This document shows, piece after piece, positions 27,001-42,000 of a stretch of DNA of 64,000 bases. Below the pieces are notes generated by a model. That model did not search any database. It saw only the letters and a program-made list of their open reading frames with translations, and was not told the DNA's origin. A program made the position numbers and the translations under genes. The DNA comes from Varroa destructor (Eukaryota > Arthropoda > Arachnida > Mesostigmata > Varroidae), in the NCBI RefSeq assembly GCF_002443255.2, contig NW_019211454.1, positions 60,846,894 to 60,910,893 of the forward strand. The letters are read 5' to 3'. Each line of letters starts with the position of its first letter. Within the stretch, counting starts at the first letter, position 1.

Positions 27001-30000
27001 ATTATCCCAAGCAGTCAGTTTCAACCTGGTTTGATTGTTCGAAAAGCAGAAAAGCGGTCCTATCACTAGTTGATTCTCCGTCCCCTAAGAAGACCAGCAT
27101 TTTCTGTGTCCATTTCTATCTGCGCTGATCAGTGATAAATCACCACTGTCCAGTTGAAGCGACAATACGATTAACCTCCACTAAACTCAATCGTTGAGGA
27201 CAGCCAACCTTGTACTATGCTATAATCAAGCCAAAAAAGGAACAGTTTTCCGGCACTGTTCCAACCGAGCACACCCATTTACTAACGCGCCGTGTGAACG
27301 GCGATCTTCCAGAAAACTTCGACACCCTTTCTGTCGCTTGGCAGACATTCAATGCCAGGTTACTACATGTGACCTAGCAAACCACCCATTCACCTGTCGC
27401 CTAGGCTCTCTATTGCTATCAACAACTGCACGGGCAGAACCTACGCACTGGACGAATCGTCGCGGTGAAACGGATCTTCGCTGGGACGAGCGGCTCAGCG
27501 GACCCAGAGCATCGCCGCGCTATAATAGTAACTACCCTTTCCGATGACCTTGACCACCCACTCTTGCTGTAACCTCTGACCGTAAAATCATCAGCTAAAA
27601 AAGGATAGCAGTCGAATGAACAACTGCGATATCTTGAAGCAGCCCCTCACGGTGCCCTATGTATGCATTAGCCATGTGTGCAATATGCTGCACGCAGGAT
27701 CATACCGTACGAACTACAGAGCCAAGTAGCTGGCCTGTGCTGATTGAACAACTCTGGCTGATGCAAATTTAGTCCAAGCCACAGACGACAGAGACCACGA
27801 AGTAGTGTACGTGATGACCATGAGTCATCACGATCTTGCCTATGTTATACATCATAATACTTTTCTGTATGATAAAGCTCTACTCTGTGCGATGCGTAGA
27901 CATTCATGTTCAGCGTACGTGAATGGCAAATAGCGAATACACAAATGAACCTACAAATGCACCGACTTGACAGATAGATTGGCCTGGCCAACAAACCTCA
28001 CTCATAAGAGCGTATCTGGCTATATAGATGAAAGCGTTATGAAGGGTCATCCATATCTGTCTGTTGAAATAAGCGTAACGTATTTGTACGTGTCTAAGCA
28101 TCTACTGCACATTGTTAGCAAGGTGACAATCTATCCGTCATAGTTCTGGGTCGGCGAGATGGTGCCTATCAGTGGAACGCGCTTTACGGCACGCCATCAT
28201 TAAGCACAGCATTTAGAAATTGTTTTCTCTAACTTATGTCCGCTCTAACTCATGACGATTGCTCCATAATTAAATTGGCCAACTTGAACTTTTTAGACGC
28301 TGACAAAAGAAAGTCGCACTGTTAACTTGTATCCGTACACAGTAAATGATTAGACTTAAATTTTCAGCGCATTTTGTAAAAACTTACTTTTTTTTAGACA
28401 ATATATATATATATGAATATAGCGTTTTTATTATCGGGCAAAGGGCTTTCAACTTCAGAGAGGTACTAGATTTTGTCGTTCTAATTCCAAAAGGAAATTA
28501 AACGATCCGAAAGATTTATGCAGAGTCTATGCATATAAATAGTATATTACTAGTAGCGTTTTTACCATGATCGAGAAAATATTATTATCTAAACTGCAGC
28601 TTTCCCCAAACAATATTGTAGATGTGTGCGTTATGAGTCGTCTTCAGCTGAACGATCAGTACGCGTCACGAGCGATGCAAGCGTTAGCAGCAAGAGCAAT
28701 GGAAACATTAAGGACTATTATAACAGTCACATTGATACGAAGGTAAAGAAATTAAGCTCGTAATCACTGACGAAGCATCTTCGCGCTACAGTATCCTTCC
28801 GACTCACTTGAACTTCATTTAGCACTTGGCGAAGTAAAATATTGACGCATTTACAACAGTTTTAGACCTCGAATTTAGTTGGCAACAGAAAAAAACCTTG
28901 GGGAACACCAATTGTATCATATAAACGAGTCGGCTGATAGATAACAGATGATTGAATCAGCTGATCGAACGATTGTTGTTTGAAGTTATCCTCATAACTT
29001 GTGTTACTATTGCCCTTTTTCTCGTTATCACTGTAGGAAAACATCTTTCATTGAATAACCACGTCGTCCTTTCAGGGCGCTCTGACTAGTCTCAACTGAG
29101 GAGATAATTCCAGGATTGTAATTTTTCTAGACACGAATGACCGCATATAAGTATTCCGATAGACATTAACTTGCTCGGACATGTTGTCAACGACATATGT
29201 TAACAACACAAAACATATTTCAGGACAACGTCTCTAAAAATGACCCTAGACAACAAGGGATTCTAGTTTAATACACGGAACGACGTAGATAAAACGGGAA
29301 AATTGCATCTATCTGTACATTTTTCCGCTATTCTTAGATCTAAAGAAGGTGCAAGGACAGTTTCATTATATTAATAGGATATACGTTACACCAAAAGTGA
29401 ATAGATGTGCCTTTAGATTGTTCCTTGGTTCAATGAGTTTAATAAAATTAAGCTCTCGCCGTTTTCCAATTGCGTTACCTGAAAAAACGATTCGGCGCCC
29501 CAAAGGCCAAAATAAAGCTTGCTTTCCATAAATATAGCGTCATCATAGAATTGTGCACGTTTTAGTTAATCCGCATCAGAAGTTGTAACTTGATTGAAAG
29601 CTTTCGTAATCCGCCAGTTCACTAAATACAGAAACAACTGGGGCGCAATGAAATTCTGTCGTGGAAAAAAGTTACCACACTACTAGAAATTACTATTACA
29701 GGCATACGAATATATTTATATGTATATAGAATATACACTATGTGTATATAAATATCCTTTTTGCTAGTTTAGGCTAAGCTTGCGCGTACGCTAGGCTTTC
29801 CCAACGGTTCATCCGCAACAAACGTCGGCGACCCTTCTAAGTGTCCTCAACAGCCAGGATTGATGTCTCTCCTCTAAAAAGCTGTCATAAAGTATGCTAA
29901 TAGTTTATGATCAATCACTCGCTGATCAACGTTCGTTCGGTGGGGGTCAACTGAGAACCACCAACTTCAAGTGGGGCTTCAAATGATCAGACTGTACTCG

Positions 30001-33000
30001 CTGTTTCATTTTTTTTTTTCGATTTTGACCCGATTTCACATCCGATTTTACGATAGTATAGATGTTCACTGCTGTCATCAAACTGCTTAAGGAGCAACGA
30101 TTTACAGATGATCAAACGACCATTTATTTACTGCTCTGTATTTTTTTATTGATAAGATACAAGTTGCGTTTATTATATGAAAATAAAGTAAATAGCAGCC
30201 AAATGATCAGAACAGCGGTGACGACGATACTGTCGATTGTAAATACCTATCACTATTCCTGTGTATTGCCAACTAACACAATACGATTGCTTTTTATTTC
30301 TTCTTTCTTTTAATCCTCTCCAATGGGACCAAGCTTGTTGGCCATTTTATATTGCTACCTTATTAAAGGAAAAATAGCTTTTAACGATCACGGAATACGT
30401 GAGGTGAATGAATACACACTGTAAGCACTTGTGTATTGGATCATGTACCGCTATTGGTGACGTTACCTGTCATCATGACAATCTATTCCATATTGCAATA
30501 TATTGAAGATCCCAAATATCTTCCGCTGGACAACGCCGCCATAAATGATACCCCGCCGTCACAAATGCGGTATTATTACACCTCCAATAAAGTTGTCTAC
30601 TTTAGCAGTTGTTGCCCGCGGATAAAGTCATTCCGAGACTGATTTGCGAAAACCGCTAACGATGGACTCTTACATCAATAGAATCGACAGAGCGCTCTGA
30701 AACCGTGTTAACGTCAAACATCATCTGACACATACGTCGACAGTACGGGCAGTTGATTAACACTGGAAAGACTGAAAAAACAGAGCGAACGCTGTCGGAA
30801 CTGCCGATAAAAAATCGGCAAGAAAATTAAGCAAATTTACAGTTGTCTTCTTTATCCGGGAGTATCGGTTTTTATTTATAATAATGGCTGTCTGATAAAA
30901 CTACTAAACCGCCATACAGGCTTGCTGTTTCACTTGAATAATGCCTGCAAAATCTTTTGGAAAAATTCTTCTAAGGTAACTTTTGGACTTGCAAAGGGTT
31001 GGTGTAGCTTCGTTTTGAAGCTAACTTGAGAACCACTTAATTCGATTAAAGTACGTCCTTTTTTCAACCAGACAGAAACATGGATTGTACGTCTGCTGAC
31101 CACCGATCGCTAACAGCAGTCTTGGGAATATGACCGTCATTAGCTCCGTGAATTAATCAGTGGCAATTTTAATCTGGAAAAATACAGATTTTTGCTAGAA
31201 TCCTTCGCAGGACTCCCGATGTTTCCTGTCAGCTATATCGTTTGGAATGGCTGGCGTTCCGATGAGCAACCGTTATTTGGGTGAAGGGCGGAAGACATAT
31301 GTAAAATATTATAATCAACATAACAGTACCAACTGCAACACTAGTGCCGCTCTAATATCTAATATGCCATCTTCACTCGTGTACTCCTTGCTAAGCCATA
31401 AAATTTCCCCTTTTCTTTAGACAACTCCTGGTGCCTGAAAAATCGTTGATTTTGTTGAAATTCTTCATTGCAACTGAATAAATTTTGAATGTTATTCACT
31501 GATGTTTTACGACGCTTACATTACTTCAAGTAGGGAGAACGATGCTTGAACAATGAGATGAGAAGAGACTTAAAAAGTGCCTCAAATAAGCAATAAGAAG
31601 CAAAAACGTTTCCTCTTTTGTATAATAATATTATTTTTTTTTTTTAGTTCTTTGACGTCATTTTTTCGTATCCGTTTACGTGGACGATCCTGTTACAACC
31701 TGGATAGAAGCGAGCACTATATTCCTTTGAAGTTCTATTCTGATCTCAATTATTGATGATCGATTGATGTTTTTTAAACAGCTATGCATGTATACAAACA
31801 GCATCGATACCAAGCAATAACAGTTATTACGCGGCAGTAAACCTCAATATATACCAAAGGTATGGATGGCTTGAGGAGGCAAGGGCCAAAACCACCGGTA
31901 CAAGGTAGCCCGTAATAAAAAGCAGAATGTCTCAGTTTGCGTAGCCCGGCTTCAATAACACCGAATTTTAATAGTTGCCCTGAGTACGCGTATCGAAGTA
32001 ATCTATGAAACGATTCGGTATATTAAAAGCTATTTTAAAGCCATGTGTGCTAAAAGTTTGAATGGTACCGCAAAGTTTGGCCTCTAGGAAGGCAAAGCTT
32101 TTTATTTATCTAAATTTTGTAACTTAATCTTTCACTGGATGAATTTAGATGATAATATACTAAACGTCGGCAGGAAATTAGATTTAATAGTGTATACATA
32201 CACGTTCCCTACGTGGCGCGCGTATGCAGACGACAGAAATAACGAAGAGCGTAAGTTTCCAATCGACCTTTCCCATAGAACACTTGATCTTTTTTTTTAC
32301 CCTTAGTGCGTGTGTTTACATTGACCCGATCCATATCACTAACCCAACAACAAACGACAAGTCAGCTAATAAACAACAACAGACATTAACATCGCTACAT
32401 GATCTTGTACGGACACTTGTTCTTCTAGCAAGGCAAAGATATAGCTAGCATTCATTTATAGAAAAATGTGTTGTTCTGTTACATGCAAGAAGGGAATTTT
32501 CAACGCCTTCCTACTATACCGGCCATCAGACGACACCTTAAACATAGAGGGACATGACATGGTACCAAAGGCGTTGTTGCTGACATATACTATATGACGA
32601 TTCATTGTACCTCCCTCTATATTACCGATCACCCCCCTCTCGCCTTCCCCCGCTCGACTGTATAAATGGAATCACCGCCGTTAATAATGTATGATCCAGC
32701 CATTCTGTTCATACCGATGTATGGCAAAGACTGTGATGAAACAATAACAACGACAAGAACGACAGAAAACAAAGCTTAAAAAAGCCCTTCATCACGACGA
32801 TCGCAAAGAGAAGCAAAGCTAAAGCGACCTTAGAAGACACGTCTCTTATTGCCCGTACATAATGTTATATGTACATATTTCTTTAAATCTCCTGAAACCC
32901 AGTCACTTATCCCATCTCTACCACTCGTTTCGTCTCCTTTTCGTATTTCGTGATTATGTGACTCGTTCTAATCGTGTACCCATTCATGAGTTAAAAGACT

Positions 33001-36000
33001 ACTGACCATCGCAGCAATTGTCGTCATCATGGGCCATTGTCCAGAACTGAATCACTGTTCATTCCAGCCATACATAGAACACAGATATACTTATATTTAA
33101 ATATGCGTATCCACATGTCTGTGTTACTAGAGAAGTCCCAATAGAACTTTTTGTTGGCGATTAAGCCTTTGTAGAATTTATAATCGTCTCGTATCTGGTT
33201 AGCACAATGGCTGCATGGCCTGACAGTACTACACGCAGCCGCAGCCGATGTTGTCTCAAAGGGTAATTAAAAATAAAGGCGAAGATGGCCGTCGAAATGA
33301 CCTTGCGCGCTGGCAACCCTATAAGTGAGAGGCGAGGAAGACGCAGGAAAGAGCAGAATCAACTTCTCTGTCAGTGATGGAACTTAAAAGCGTTAGCGAC
33401 ACTGCTGCCGCAGCCATGAATGGCGATGGGACGTAGACGTGCGGCGGATACGGGCACTAGTTCACAAGCTCGCAGTTATAACAATGGCGATGAGAAAAAC
33501 AGCACCAGAAGATTCCTCAGAAGCTTGTTTGCTTGCAGCTGCCTGGAACTTGCTTTGGTTTTAGCCCCTTTTTTTATGCAAACTTCCTCGATTTTATCTA
33601 TATATTAGCGGATGGATATGTGTTACGTTATTGCACGTATGTACGCGAGTGTATTGAGCTCTTCTTTACAGATTTGATCTCGCAGACGGATGTGGATCGA
33701 CTAAGAAACTGCGCGACTTCTACGAAGGATGTCATAATTGCATCTCTAAGCCTTTTGCTACTCTCATATTAATTTATTGTAACCAATATTTCAAATTGGA
33801 AAAAAAATCAGGTGCATGGTTGGTTATAGGTAGCATTAACGGTTAGAATAATGCAACTAGTCCTATTGAACAATGATGTTTCGAAATCGCGTCACGTGTG
33901 GGTTGCTCCACAGAGACAGGCGCTTGAAACGGTGCCCTCAGCACACACATAGGACCGCTTCAATGGAATATTACGCATATTGCGATACAGTTGGGTCACT
34001 CAGCTGGGACGCAACGGCGCGGCTGTACACAAAAGCAATTTACGGGCAACAAAAAGAGCACGACCATGTCCTAGATGGACTCAAGCCTTGTAGCCAGTTT
34101 TAATGTTTCTCGAAAATATTGACGTTTACTTAGTTAGCCAACGCTTCTTCGATGATGACTATTTGATAATGGTGCAAATTCAATTTAATGACAGTAACTC
34201 CTCTTCAGTCTTCGGAAGCATAATGCCCTTCAATTGAAACGTTAGCTACGGATACGACTGTTATTTGGTCGATCACCAGCTGATGCCTGCGTCTGAGACT
34301 CGTGTGTCCAGTGTCACGATTTGCAGAGGTTACTGAACCTTATGCAAAATTTTAGCATGCGCAGTATAGATGACGATTCGCGACTCCATAGCAAACAATT
34401 TCCATTTTGCAAAAGGCACTATCTAGAGTTACGCTGAAGTACGCGCTGCTTGAAATCAATCGCGTGACACACTATAGGGCTTTCGCCTGTTGCGATTTTC
34501 AAATTGTTTTCGTTCTGGCGAATTTGTAAAGACGCTGTGGATCTTGCAAGACGAATTAAGTAAATTCTTTTTAAGTTGATAATTTGGCTGCGTTACGTTA
34601 AGGGCGGGATGCTTCCCACTTTAGGTGTATTGTTTGCCCCCTTCTTTGATATCCCACTTTTGCCCGTGCTTGTTATTTGTATTGTGTACGATATTTTTTA
34701 ATTACTGCTGTCTGTAAACGATCATTGAACTCCTTCAACCTGCTGAGCAATGACTATTAGAATTATACTGTCTCATATAAAACATTAAAAGTATTCTGCA
34801 ATACTCCGATACAAAAATTGAGTGGCAAAACCATCATACGCATGTGTAGCATGACTATTCCTCGGTAAATCACTGTAGGCTTCCTGCTGGATATTTTCAT
34901 TTTTGTTGGCCTTCCTATTCCCGCTTTAGGACATTTGAACTATGCCTGTCTTCTTCCCCGTCCGAAGTGGCCACGTCATGTCGCTCTACGTCACCTGCTA
35001 ACATTTATATGGGGGTGAACGTCTCTAGTCGAATCGAATCTTGAGATAATAGGCTGGCAGCAACGTCTGGCAGCCTATTATCTAGAGATTCAATTTTTTC
35101 ACGTCAAGGAGCCCGTTGTTCATTACATCGCGGTTGAAGTTCCGCTAATCACAATCAACCAAACGATTTGAAACCCAATTTCGTGCCCGCCTGCGGTGAT
35201 CAGGAACTGCCCAACCAATGAAGAAAACGTCGAAGCTAAGTCGAGACAGGAAACAACTCGAGCTAACAGAACGCGTGCACGTTTTCTCCGCGAATCGCTT
35301 TCATCGCGTCGCATCACAGAACGGCGTATATCATTGAATCTAAAAAGCGAAAGCAATAAAGAAGCAATTACGTTCATTCTCAAACCCAGTACTGCCATTG
35401 ACTTTCTAAGGATAGACCGGGCCGGACGCGGGGCGACGCTACGGCAACGACCGACGGCGGGATCGCTAGCATCAAAGCATTACCAGCAAAATACATAATC
35501 GCCTGTCCATTGGCTTGACATCACGCCTATCCGCCTAGATGCATTACATACACCACGTGCATGTATGTACATCATTTCTCTAAATAGATATGTTCCCTGT
35601 CCCGATACCAGATGCCTGCGCACGCAAATAGTTCGTTCGGTGACGATGATTAATGATGAACCACCCTCGTTTTTTTTAGTTAGTGCACATTGTGTCCTGC
35701 CGAAGATGTCGGGTGGCCACACCATGTGTCAATGCTTTTACTCGCGCTCTTTAGAGCGAGAGAGAGAGGGGGGAGTAGTGTGTGTGGTTCTACGGTTTAA
35801 ATCGGGCGGCGCAACAGCCATTCAACTTCATGGTTGTTAAAACGCAGTTGGCGATGGTAGTAAACGCATCCTCAGGGACGACGAAGACCTCTTCTTATTA
35901 TTAGGAGACAATTATGATTATAATTATTATATCTTATCGTGTGACCATTATTACATCGGTACCAAATTGTAATGATAATAGTGTTAATCGTCACTTCAAT

Positions 36001-39000
36001 ATTAGCGTTCAGCGGAAGCTGTTAGCGACTTGATCCGATGATTGATTGATCAACGGATATAATAAGATCAGAACACTAATTCATTCTGCTGCAGGGGACA
36101 AATGAAGAAAGACAGCAGAGCTTTAAGCGAACAACTGGAACACCAAACGTAAGATATTATAATCGCTGCAAAGAATAGGCAGGTCTGAAACTATGTTGGA
36201 TTTTATAAATCTCAGTCATACGTAGGCCGGCAACTAGACCTATGGGCTGTTTGTTGACTGCTCATAGGATTCTGCATAGCACTGGAAGAATTTTTGGCAG
36301 GGGGAGAGGGTGATCTATAGCGGAATAGGGAGAGAAGGAACGTTTAGCCAAGCTAGTAACTTGAACTTCTTTATTTTTACGAACTTTTAATTGTAGTTCT
36401 CATGATGGCCTAGTGATGGTTATAAGAACAGCTAAAACTAATTTTCGACAGCGCCTCGGTTGTTCACTTGAAATTATCGGTAAAAAAAAACTGCAAGAAA
36501 ACGTGAAATCATTATCCAGTTCTTGATGGAGGACGAATTCATTTAGCGGGGTCTTTGTACGAGAATATGTAGATGAACGTTCTGCGTTGTTATGTTGTAA
36601 ATAACGTGAATACCGCACGGTACCATAGATATTGTGGCAAGTCTACACCGGAAAATAATTGTTCGCTCCCTCAGGATCTGCGGCGATATGGGTACGACGC
36701 AGATAGCCTCTGTGGTTGGGCGACATAAAGAAACGTAAGATGCATCCGCAAAACACCTTTCAAGGCTGTTCGTACGTTGAAACAAAAATAAGGAATGGTT
36801 ACGAACTAGCAGCAGCCATCTCCATGATCGTGGATTTATAAAAGAGGCAGCCTATTAGATTACGAGAAAATCGTACCTGGCCGTAGCCTATCATGTTTCC
36901 ATAGCATAGCTATCATAGGATTATATGCGTATTGTTTTGTTATCGATTTGCCACAGGAGCCGCTAGTAATAAAAAAAACTCGTCTACATCCGAGTTTCTT
37001 CGATCGAGGCAAATGTCACTACCCTCAAGCTGGCCAACGGCAAGCCTAGACGAAAAGCAAGGTGCTAAAGAACTCCTGCGTATATAGACAATGGCGATAA
37101 TAACAGTGTGCTGTTCTCGATTCTTCGCTGCGCCTTCTCGTTTCGACCGATAGCGTTCCAGGCGGCGGCGGTGATGTGGTTTTTCAGTATACAACGTTCG
37201 TGTGACTCGCAACGTAAATTCGGTCCAGGCCAGCTTTTTGCTTGTCCGATTGTCAGTTTTACGTTATAGGTACAGGCACCACCTATAAGTCTATGCACCT
37301 TACGTTTAGAAATTAAGGGAGCCTAGTTATTGAATGAGGTAAATACCGATGGTTATGTTATTATACACTATCTTATTCAATTGATCGGAGCATCTTGGCC
37401 AAGATGCGGTGGCTATTTAAGACGCAAAGAATGCTAGCGATATATTAGGACCATTCTGGCTTAACACTGGGCAGAAAAGCTAAAGCAGATGTGGGAACGC
37501 TAGGCAACATGGTGTCATACAATTCGGGGCTGTTTTACTATATGCCACGCACGATACCGCCTGGTCGGTACTACAGTTATATACGTTATAAGTAGATCCC
37601 CTCAACAGTTTGTGCGTATCGACTACAACTACTACAATTTCTGGCCCGCCTCGTTTTAACACTTTAAAAAGTACCAGATTACATAATACGATTGTTTATT
37701 GATTATTCGTTTTGCAATAACATAACGGTCCTTGTTAATGCCGTCGATAAAAGACGCTGGCAATATCGTGTGTTTGGTTTTTGAATTGAGACAACGAAGC
37801 AGATGAAATATCGCTAGCGTTTGCTATTTTCACGCTACATATATTTGTCTTAACGGTAAGCGTTGTCGTTTTAGTAAGCTTACATTAACTTGTCGCATAT
37901 GCCAACATTCGATATTAGCTTCAATATCTTCATGGTCATAAAAATAAGAGATTTTTGTCAATGTGGCAGCGTTTATGAGTGGAACGTAAATCTAAACAAA
38001 AAGATAGGTTTCAACTCGTTAGCGCGCACGCTACAGCTGAAATGTAAAAAAAAAACTGAAAACGAAATCATCTTAAGTTATCTTATAGGATGTGTCTATC
38101 GTGTATCTAACGCCGATATGATATCTTAAACAAACCAGAACAGCCGAGCTACAGAGAAATATAGAAATGGTGATCATTTTTAAATGCGCAAACTTTGATA
38201 ATATCGAATTATACTAATTTCGCGCACTTTGGTCAATTTCAGACTCGACTAATACTTTCTAGTTAAATTGGGCACTGTTTCTGTAAATCTGGCCGAAAAA
38301 AGTGGCAGAAAATAAAGAAAACGAGCGATTTATGCACAGGGACGTTTACGTTTGACATGTTAAAATAAACATCAAATATTTTGCGTTTGTTTTTTTTGTC
38401 ATTGTCGCATATCGGCAGTCTATGTTTGTTGGCTACAATGGTGTGAAATCAGAAACAAACTTTTAGCGTGAGAGGATTATAACCCTTTTAGCGTTGCACT
38501 ATGGCCTAGGCCAAGTATGAAGCCAGAATCTGGCTATGTGCATATATTGATTTGCCTCCGGCACGTTTCGCCGCCCGAGGAGCATTTAAGGGACACCTCA
38601 CAGGCAATCGGTTATAAGGTTGACTTGACCAAGGCACCTTTTCAACAATTAATCTTACTAGTAAAGATTTTTTTTCGGAATTTTGAACGTTCTCCCCTTT
38701 TTCGTTTCCGTCTATTACAAACTTTGCTCGTATACGTGTTTGGCTGTCTGTCCCGCTGATAAACATTGAACACTAATAATGTCATATAACCTAGGACTTA
38801 AAATTAGATAAGGTCAAATTGAGTGGTAACAACGAAAGCGGCGCCTGCTCATGGCGAGTCAAACGAGCTAATGTTTGTGCGTCTACGTGTGTTTACAACA
38901 AAGAGTCATTCTTAGGTTTGAAAGCCACTGAAAAGGTAATAAAAAAAAAAGGACGAACAACTACTTCCGATCTAAAACTACGGTCGAAAGTAGCAGCAAA

Positions 39001-42000
39001 AAAGAACGGAAATTTCTTAGCGAAAGCGGTGGTCACAGCACTGACTGAAGAGAAGGCAGCATCACATGATCTTAAGCAGCCCCTGCGGACTGACTGCCAA
39101 TACGTAGCCTTCAGCCACTATGGTATCTGCGAACGTGACGATCGCTGTTCATGTAACGTATGCGGTTGACTATGAGAAAGCAAAAGAGCATAAAAAATTC
39201 AGCAAGGACTACCGATTGACTGGTCGTTGGAAAGCAAAGTACGGCATAACACTGGTAAAATGAACTGAACGGATGATTGAGACCGCACAGGTCACAAAGA
39301 ACTGTATTTCGAAGAAAAATGTCTACTCATTCACAGCCAGCAACCAGACTGGGACTGTGAATCGAGACCCCAGACAAAACAAGATCTCTGTAGTGCAATT
39401 AAGCTAGTGAAAACGCGTGACGATTTTTGCGACAAACCCGACAATCTGTCATTTCGATGATACGACGCGTTAACCCGCGCCTGGGATTTGCGATTCTGCC
39501 CTTTGTTGTGAGATGCGGTAAAGCGAGGCGAAAGCCTTTGCGCTGCCGTACTGACCACGAAGAAACGGAAAATTTTATAGCGGTTTTAAGGATCCCTTTA
39601 GCTAACTACATGTAATGAGAACAGTATGTGAAGACTTCAATGTGATGAGCGGCGATGTGTCTCACGAAAGCAACCCTTATAAAAAACATGTTTTCCGTTG
39701 CTTATATACTCAGAACTCAACCGTTACGTGTTCCGTGCTTATCGCGGAAGGGAATCCTGGTTGTCACGTATTCGAACTAAAGAGATAAAACGATTTTTTA
39801 AGATGAAAATGGCTATACATGTGTTATCCCTTTTCTAATTTTGATAATGTCTTTCACAAGACATGGCTAAACTTGACCGGCGGACTGGCTTAGCGAGCAG
39901 GATCGACGACCTATTTGACAAAGGTTAATCGGTACGCAATACATAGACAAGAAGTTGATTAATTGCGGCGGCGGTAATCCGTGCAGGCGTGCAAAATTTG
40001 CCCATACACTTTGATCGTCATTTTAGTAGAACCACCTTTAAACTTTTAGGGTCATTGCATGGAGTTGACAAAGAATCAGGAAGTTAGATTATTATTTGTA
40101 TGCTTGTCTTCTGGCTGGACGAGTGTGTCTGTATTGCGTTCCTGTTTCATCCTCGCTGTCGTTATGGCTGTGACATTATTACTATTTTTCTGCTGCTGTA
40201 TCTCCACGATGGTCTTAATTATATAGTAGTAACATAGTACTTTTATCGCGTTGCTTATGTCTTGCTGGCAGTTTGGATGAAGCTGAAAAAAAACTAGTGG
40301 CAAGAGGCGAGGCAAATTCTCCGATTGCGTGCTGATTGGGTTTATTTACTATTAACATACTCTTCCTGATGTTGTTGCTGCTGTTGCCACATCCCGTTCG
40401 TTGTTGTTGTTGTTGTTCCGGATCTACAGACACCGACTTCGGCATGACTCCGACGGAGGCTTCATCAACGGACAAGGCAGGATCGCGTTGGGATCATACA
40501 AGCCACTTGGCACTGTCCACTGCCAGGAATGGTCATCTTCGAATTTCTACTTGTCTAGAGATTTCCTCTTGTATACGAAACTGTAGTTGTATGTGATGCT
40601 TTTACCACATCATCGGCATATGGCAGGATATCAATCGCATTACCGCTGCAGCCGCAATGGCCACAGCCAGACGCTGCTTGCCACTCGACTGTGACGGATG
40701 CCAAGCTCTGCGGAATGAAACGAATGATTAGGCGGGGTGACGAGTCTTATTTCGTCGACGAGAATGTACGGCTGGCAAAGTCTGACCATAGCCGATATGC
40801 GATAAACCAAAGCTTTGCAGTGCGAAATGTCTGTAAAGAAAAACATCTTCGAATTGTACGCGTTATATACATCGCACTGTTTGAACGTACGGTTTTCGAG
40901 AATACTAATCGGATTGGCAGTGCGTGAATTTCCCGATCGTACGGCTCGTGTTGTAGATAGTGCTTATAACATAGGTGTAAATGAGAAATTAATGAAAAGA
41001 AGATGCTGTACGGTACTAGGATTCTCTGACAAAAAACTATTTTTTGTTTTTTCGAAAAAACTCTAACAGTGATATTAGCACGATACTATGCATCTATCTG
41101 GATGCTAATTAAAATCACACTAGTCTTACGTGATGCTTCAGTGGACACGAGGAACAATGAGAGGATGTTTGAGTAAACGAAAGCACAGAAGGGAAAAGCT
41201 CGATGAGTTTTGTTTATTTCACAAATGTACAACCTATTTACATGAGAAAAAGGAGGTAAAAATGGTCGGAGGCAACCCAATTTTCTATCTGGGAGCCCAT
41301 TTGATCATCGAATGAGGAGGCGAGAGAGATATGAGAAGAGATACTGTCCCCACAATTAAGCAGAGCAACGCCGGAGAGTAGTTCTAATGCTTCGTATACA
41401 TTTCGACACGTCTATTGGGTTTTACAACGAAACTTAGGGCCACTGATTTCGTTGAGGGGCGCAGATCCTCACGGGAACGAGATGTCACGCATCAGCTAGC
41501 GTAGGCAAGTGCAGGACTTCTATCTGCTTTGTCGCCCTCCTATTAAGGTCTGAGTGACGCTCGAGGCCAAGAGCCTCGTAGTACTGCCTTGTCAACAAAA
41601 AAAACGTTTTTGAAATTTCCGGTTATGATGGCGCGATGTCTACTCGCCTAGCATAACGCTGTTATGAGCCTAAAACTATTGGCCGCAAATACATTCACAG
41701 GCCATTCACAGGAGTCGCGTTTTGCCGCTTACCGTGGCCAAAGGTAAATTTCCCATACCTATCAAACTCTAGGTATTTCTGTACAGTTGCAGTCCTATAG
41801 TGAGTAAAAGGTGCATCATGCTAAACGACAGTTTCTTTTTCTAGTAATTCTCAGGGATGATAGATACACATGTTAGTTGCAGACCCAACGTTTCGCTCTG
41901 TAGCAGAAGAGATCTTTTGCCACAATATATTATCGAAATTGATAACAACCGTAAAGGTAAGTTTCGCTGCCAACTAGTTTAGGCTTCTCTGTTCCCAGTG

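Noticed and set aside
27194..27547. 117-codon frame in a GC-richer intronic patch
   Set aside because: TTG start, no family resemblance and no credible splice context.
38819..39169. Lys-rich 116-codon frame
   Set aside because: It starts at TTG, and the Lys run comes from an A-rich tract.
40336..40596. Plus-strand frame that looks like a signal peptide followed by a Cys-rich segment; the opposite strand gives a Gln/Asn-rich frame
   Set aside because: The hydrophobic run is translated TTG/CTG repeat sequence, the 86-codon frame starts at TTG, and the minus frame's Gln run is the same microsatellite.
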